DNA of 64,000 nucleotides, from assembly GCA_035764725.1 (NCBI GenBank), contig DASTYT010000149.1:1-64000 (forward strand). Direction: 5' to 3'. Shown here piece after piece: positions 62,043 through 64,000 of the stretch; the stretch's first letter is position 1; every line of letters starts with the position of its first letter. Source of the stretch: Candidatus Methylomirabilota bacterium (GTDB lineage: Bacteria; Methylomirabilota; Methylomirabilia; Rokubacteriales; CSP1-6). The translations under genes and the position numbers were made by a program. The notes below the pieces were generated by a model that had not been told where the DNA came from, searched no databases, and was given only the letters and a program-made list of their open reading frames with translations.

Positions 62043-62828
62043 ATGCCGGTCGCCTTCCGAGGCGAGGGCGAGGTGCTGGACGCCGACGGCGTCGCCGCGG
62101 CCTGCGACATGCTCGGGGTGCGCGCCGCCGAGCTGTGGGCGGTACTCACCGTGGAGACCCGAGGCTGCGGCTATCTCGCCGACCGCCGCCCCCTCATCCT
62201 CTTCGAGCGCCACTACTTCAGCCGCCTCACCAAACGGCGCTTTGACGCAAAATATTCAGACGTCAGCAATTCCCAGTGGGGCGGCTACGTGGGCGGCGCC
62301 CGCGAGTACGACCGCCTCGCCCGTGCGATCAAGCTCGACCGCGCGGCGGCGCTCCGCAGCGCGTCCTGGGGGCTCGGCCAGGTCATGGGGGACAACTTCA
62401 AGGCCGCCGGATTCGTGGACGTGGAGCCGCTGGTCAGCGCGTTCGTGGCCTCGGAGAACGCTCAGCTCGCCGGCATGGCGTGCTTCATCGGAGCCATCGG
62501 CGCCGCCGCCCACCTGCGCGCCCACAACTGGCCGGCCTTCGCCGCCGCGTACAACGGCCCCGCCTACGCGCAGAACTCCTACGACGAGCGGCTGCGCGCG
62601 GCGCATCAGAAGTACGTGACGGGCGCGCTGCCCGATCTCGCCGTGCGGGGCATCCAGGCCTATCTCGTGTATCTCGGCTACAACCCCGGCCCGGTGGACG
62701 GCGTGGTGGGGCGCTTCACGCGCTCGGCCCTGCGCATGTTCCAGGAGAAGGAAGGGCTGCCGATCCGCGAGGCGTTCGACGCGGACATGCTGAAGGCGGT
62801 GCGAGAGCGAGCAGTGCGCGGAGCCTGA
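62043..62828 (+). CDS. N-acetylmuramidase family protein with peptidoglycan-binding domain
   Basis: 261 residues from ATG 62043; no visible signal peptide. Residues 1-185 match the DUF3380/N-acetylmuramidase domain: the catalytic Glu of TVETRGCGYL, FERHYFSRLTKRRFD, WGGYVGGAREYDRLARAI, SASWGLGQVMGDNFKAAGF and AFAAAYNGPAYAQNSYDERL. Residues 195-258 are a PG_binding_1 repeat (RGIQAYLVYLGYNPGPVDGVVGRFTRSALRMFQEKEGL). It would cleave glycan strands of peptidoglycan; this architecture is common in phage endolysins, so it could be a domesticated or defective-phage gene, though no phage structural genes are in view. Confidence 0.88.
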   Translation: MPVAFRGEGEVLDADGVAAACDMLGVRAAELWAVLTVETRGCGYLADRRPLILFERHYFSRLTKRRFDAKYSDVSNSQWGGYVGGAREYDRLARAIKLDRAAALRSASWGLGQVMGDNFKAAGFVDVEPLVSAFVASENAQLAGMACFIGAIGAAAHLRAHNWPAFAAAYNGPAYAQNSYDERLRAAHQKYVTGALPDLAVRGIQAYLVYLGYNPGPVDGVVGRFTRSALRMFQEKEGLPIREAFDADMLKAVRERAVRGA

Positions 62829-62859
62829 GCGCGCGCCCGACGCGCGGGAGGAGGGACGC

Positions 62860-64000
62860 ATGCGGTTGATCGTCTGGATCCTGCTGGCGCTGTCGGCGAT
62901 GGGGTGCGCGCGCGCGGTGAGCGACCGCGAGCTGCAGCGCGTGGCGCGCGACTGGTCCATGGTGATCCGGGCCAGCCAGGTCCTGCCCGTCTACCCGCTC
63001 ACCGAGGATCTCCAGCCGGGCGACATCTTCCTCGTCCAGACCACGGTGGAGGACCAGGCCAAGACTTACCGCGAGCGCGGCTTCATGCCGTTCGACAATC
63101 TCATCTATCGGCTGGACCCGAAGGGCTACGAGACGTTCTATCGCCAGTCGTTCGAGGCGGGCGACGCCCAGCATCCGCTGCCGAAGTTCTGGCTGGAGCC
63201 CGGCAAGCCCGCGTCGTGGACGCTGGCCCCGAACGCCTCCTTCCCCACCTACTCCTTCTCGGCGCGGCGCGGCGGCGGCTTCAACGTGGCGCTGCCGGTG
63301 CAGGGGATTCCCGTGGGGCTCTCGCTCCTCGGGGGCGATGCGACCCAGGGCACGATCACGATCGCGGAGGCGCGCACCTACGGCGTCGACACCATCTCGC
63401 TCTACGAGGACGTGCGGCGATGGGCCGAGGCGAACCGCCCGTTCCTCCAGTTCTTCGGCGGCGAGCCAGGGAAGACCAACTACGTGCGTGTGGTCTCGCG
63501 GGTCTACATCACCGGCCGCATCAACGTATCCCTCCAGGGGTCGAAGAGCTCGGGGCTCACCGCCTCCGGCGGGGCGTCCAAGCCGGTGGACCTGGTCGTC
63601 CCGAACGCCGGGACGGATCCCGCCAAGAACACGCTCGAGGCCTACACGAGCAATATCGAGAAGCTGAACGCGATGATCGCGGCGGCGCTGGAGCGCGCGG
63701 GCGGGAGCAATCTGGTCCCCGGGGGCACGGTGAAGGTGGTGTCGGCCTCGTCCAGCAGCATCTCCCTCGCCGAGGACTTCGCCCGTCCACTCGTCATCGG
63801 CTATCTCGGCTTCGACATGGCCATCGGGCCGGGCGGCGTGCTCGGCCCGCCCATTCCCACCCACGCCGTGCTCGAGCGGGGCGTGAGCCCGGCGCTGCGC
63901 GGCGATCTCGGCGTGCGCCTGTCCTCCACCGCCGCCATGGCGTCTGACTATCAGACCCTCAAGACGCTCTCCGCGCGCGGCGACACCGGGGCCCGCGGCC
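62860..64000 (+). CDS. lipoprotein, 3' end beyond the window
   Basis: At least 380 residues from ATG 62860, preceded by GGGAGGAGGG; no stop before the window end. Leader MRLIVWILLALSAMGC gives acylated Cys16. The mature part begins with a helix and a PVYPLTEDLQPGDIFLVQ segment, then a charged region (TYRERGFMPFDNLIYRLDPKGYETFYRQSF), a Ser/Gly-rich beta stretch, and from about residue 285 a helical part with a GGTVKVVSASSSSISL strand. No family recognised. With the lipoprotein, TPR protein and muramidase upstream it suggests an envelope-maintenance cluster. Confidence 0.7.
   Translation, partial: MRLIVWILLALSAMGCARAVSDRELQRVARDWSMVIRASQVLPVYPLTEDLQPGDIFLVQTTVEDQAKTYRERGFMPFDNLIYRLDPKGYETFYRQSFEAGDAQHPLPKFWLEPGKPASWTLAPNASFPTYSFSARRGGGFNVALPVQGIPVGLSLLGGDATQGTITIAEARTYGVDTISLYEDVRRWAEANRPFLQFFGGEPGKTNYVRVVSRVYITGRINVSLQGSKSSGLTASGGASKPVDLVVPNAGTDPAKNTLEAYTSNIEKLNAMIAAALERAGGSNLVPGGTVKVVSASSSSISLAEDFARPLVIGYLGFDMAIGPGGVLGPPIPTHAVLERGVSPALRGDLGVRLSSTAAMASDYQTLKTLSARGDTGARG

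Overview
The window is high-GC, gene-dense bacterial chromosome with many ATGA start/stop overlaps and strong Shine-Dalgarno sites. The content (LLM-class flavin oxidoreductases, an ABC_sub_bind-type substrate-binding protein, NDP-forming acyl-CoA ligase, acetamidase, many Tat-exported or lipid-anchored proteins) resembles soil or subsurface lineages such as Candidatus Rokubacteria/Methylomirabilota. That placement is inferred from gene style only; a proteobacterium cannot be excluded and no marker gene is present.

Layout. 0-6.8 kb: a tightly packed plus-strand run: DUF2889 fragment, HAD phosphatase, HypE-like AIR synthase, gamma-glutamyltransferase, small exported protein, D-glutamate cyclase-like DUF4392 and a PLP class-III aminotransferase; the last five look like a glutamate/pyroglutamate module. 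6.8-9 kb: small hypothetical, transglutaminase-like protein, tRNA-Phe(GAA), a frameshifted substrate-binding pseudogene. 9.2-12.3 kb: a minor-pilin operon (PilV-, PilW-, PilX-like, then a TPR lipoprotein) preceded by a sigma-54-type promoter. 12.3-26.5 kb: an accessory segment with a lower-GC glycosyltransferase and a 4,233-residue LEPR-motif surface giant with its own sigma-70 promoter; it is bounded by two copies of the 3' end of an LLM oxidoreductase gene, the left one a 15-codon remnant.

26.5-34.8 kb (minus strand): the intact LLM oxidoreductase, a REC-GAF-kinase-REC protein and a poly-HAMP hybrid kinase. 35-40.1 kb: TetR regulator with an RND efflux adaptor and pump. 40-45.2 kb (minus): DUF1810, enoyl-CoA hydratase, NDP-forming acyl-CoA ligase (probable ATC start) and an MDR dehydrogenase, with a decayed VIT/CCC1 gene between the last two. 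45.3-46.6 kb: a flippase-like membrane protein followed by asparagine synthetase debris. 46.6-51.6 kb (minus): class III cyclase, universal stress protein, and an SDR / acyl-CoA ligase / thioesterase set.

51.6-64 kb: Tat-exported amidohydrolase-like protein; an IS481-type element with intact ends and a 16-bp target duplication inserted directly upstream of the acetamidase promoter; acetamidase; two MFS permeases; an ABM monooxygenase; a second LLM oxidoreductase; then lipoprotein, TPR protein, N-acetylmuramidase and a lipoprotein running off the end. The most unusual item is the giant protein and the way its segment is bounded. No CRISPR array, rRNA or replication origin was seen.
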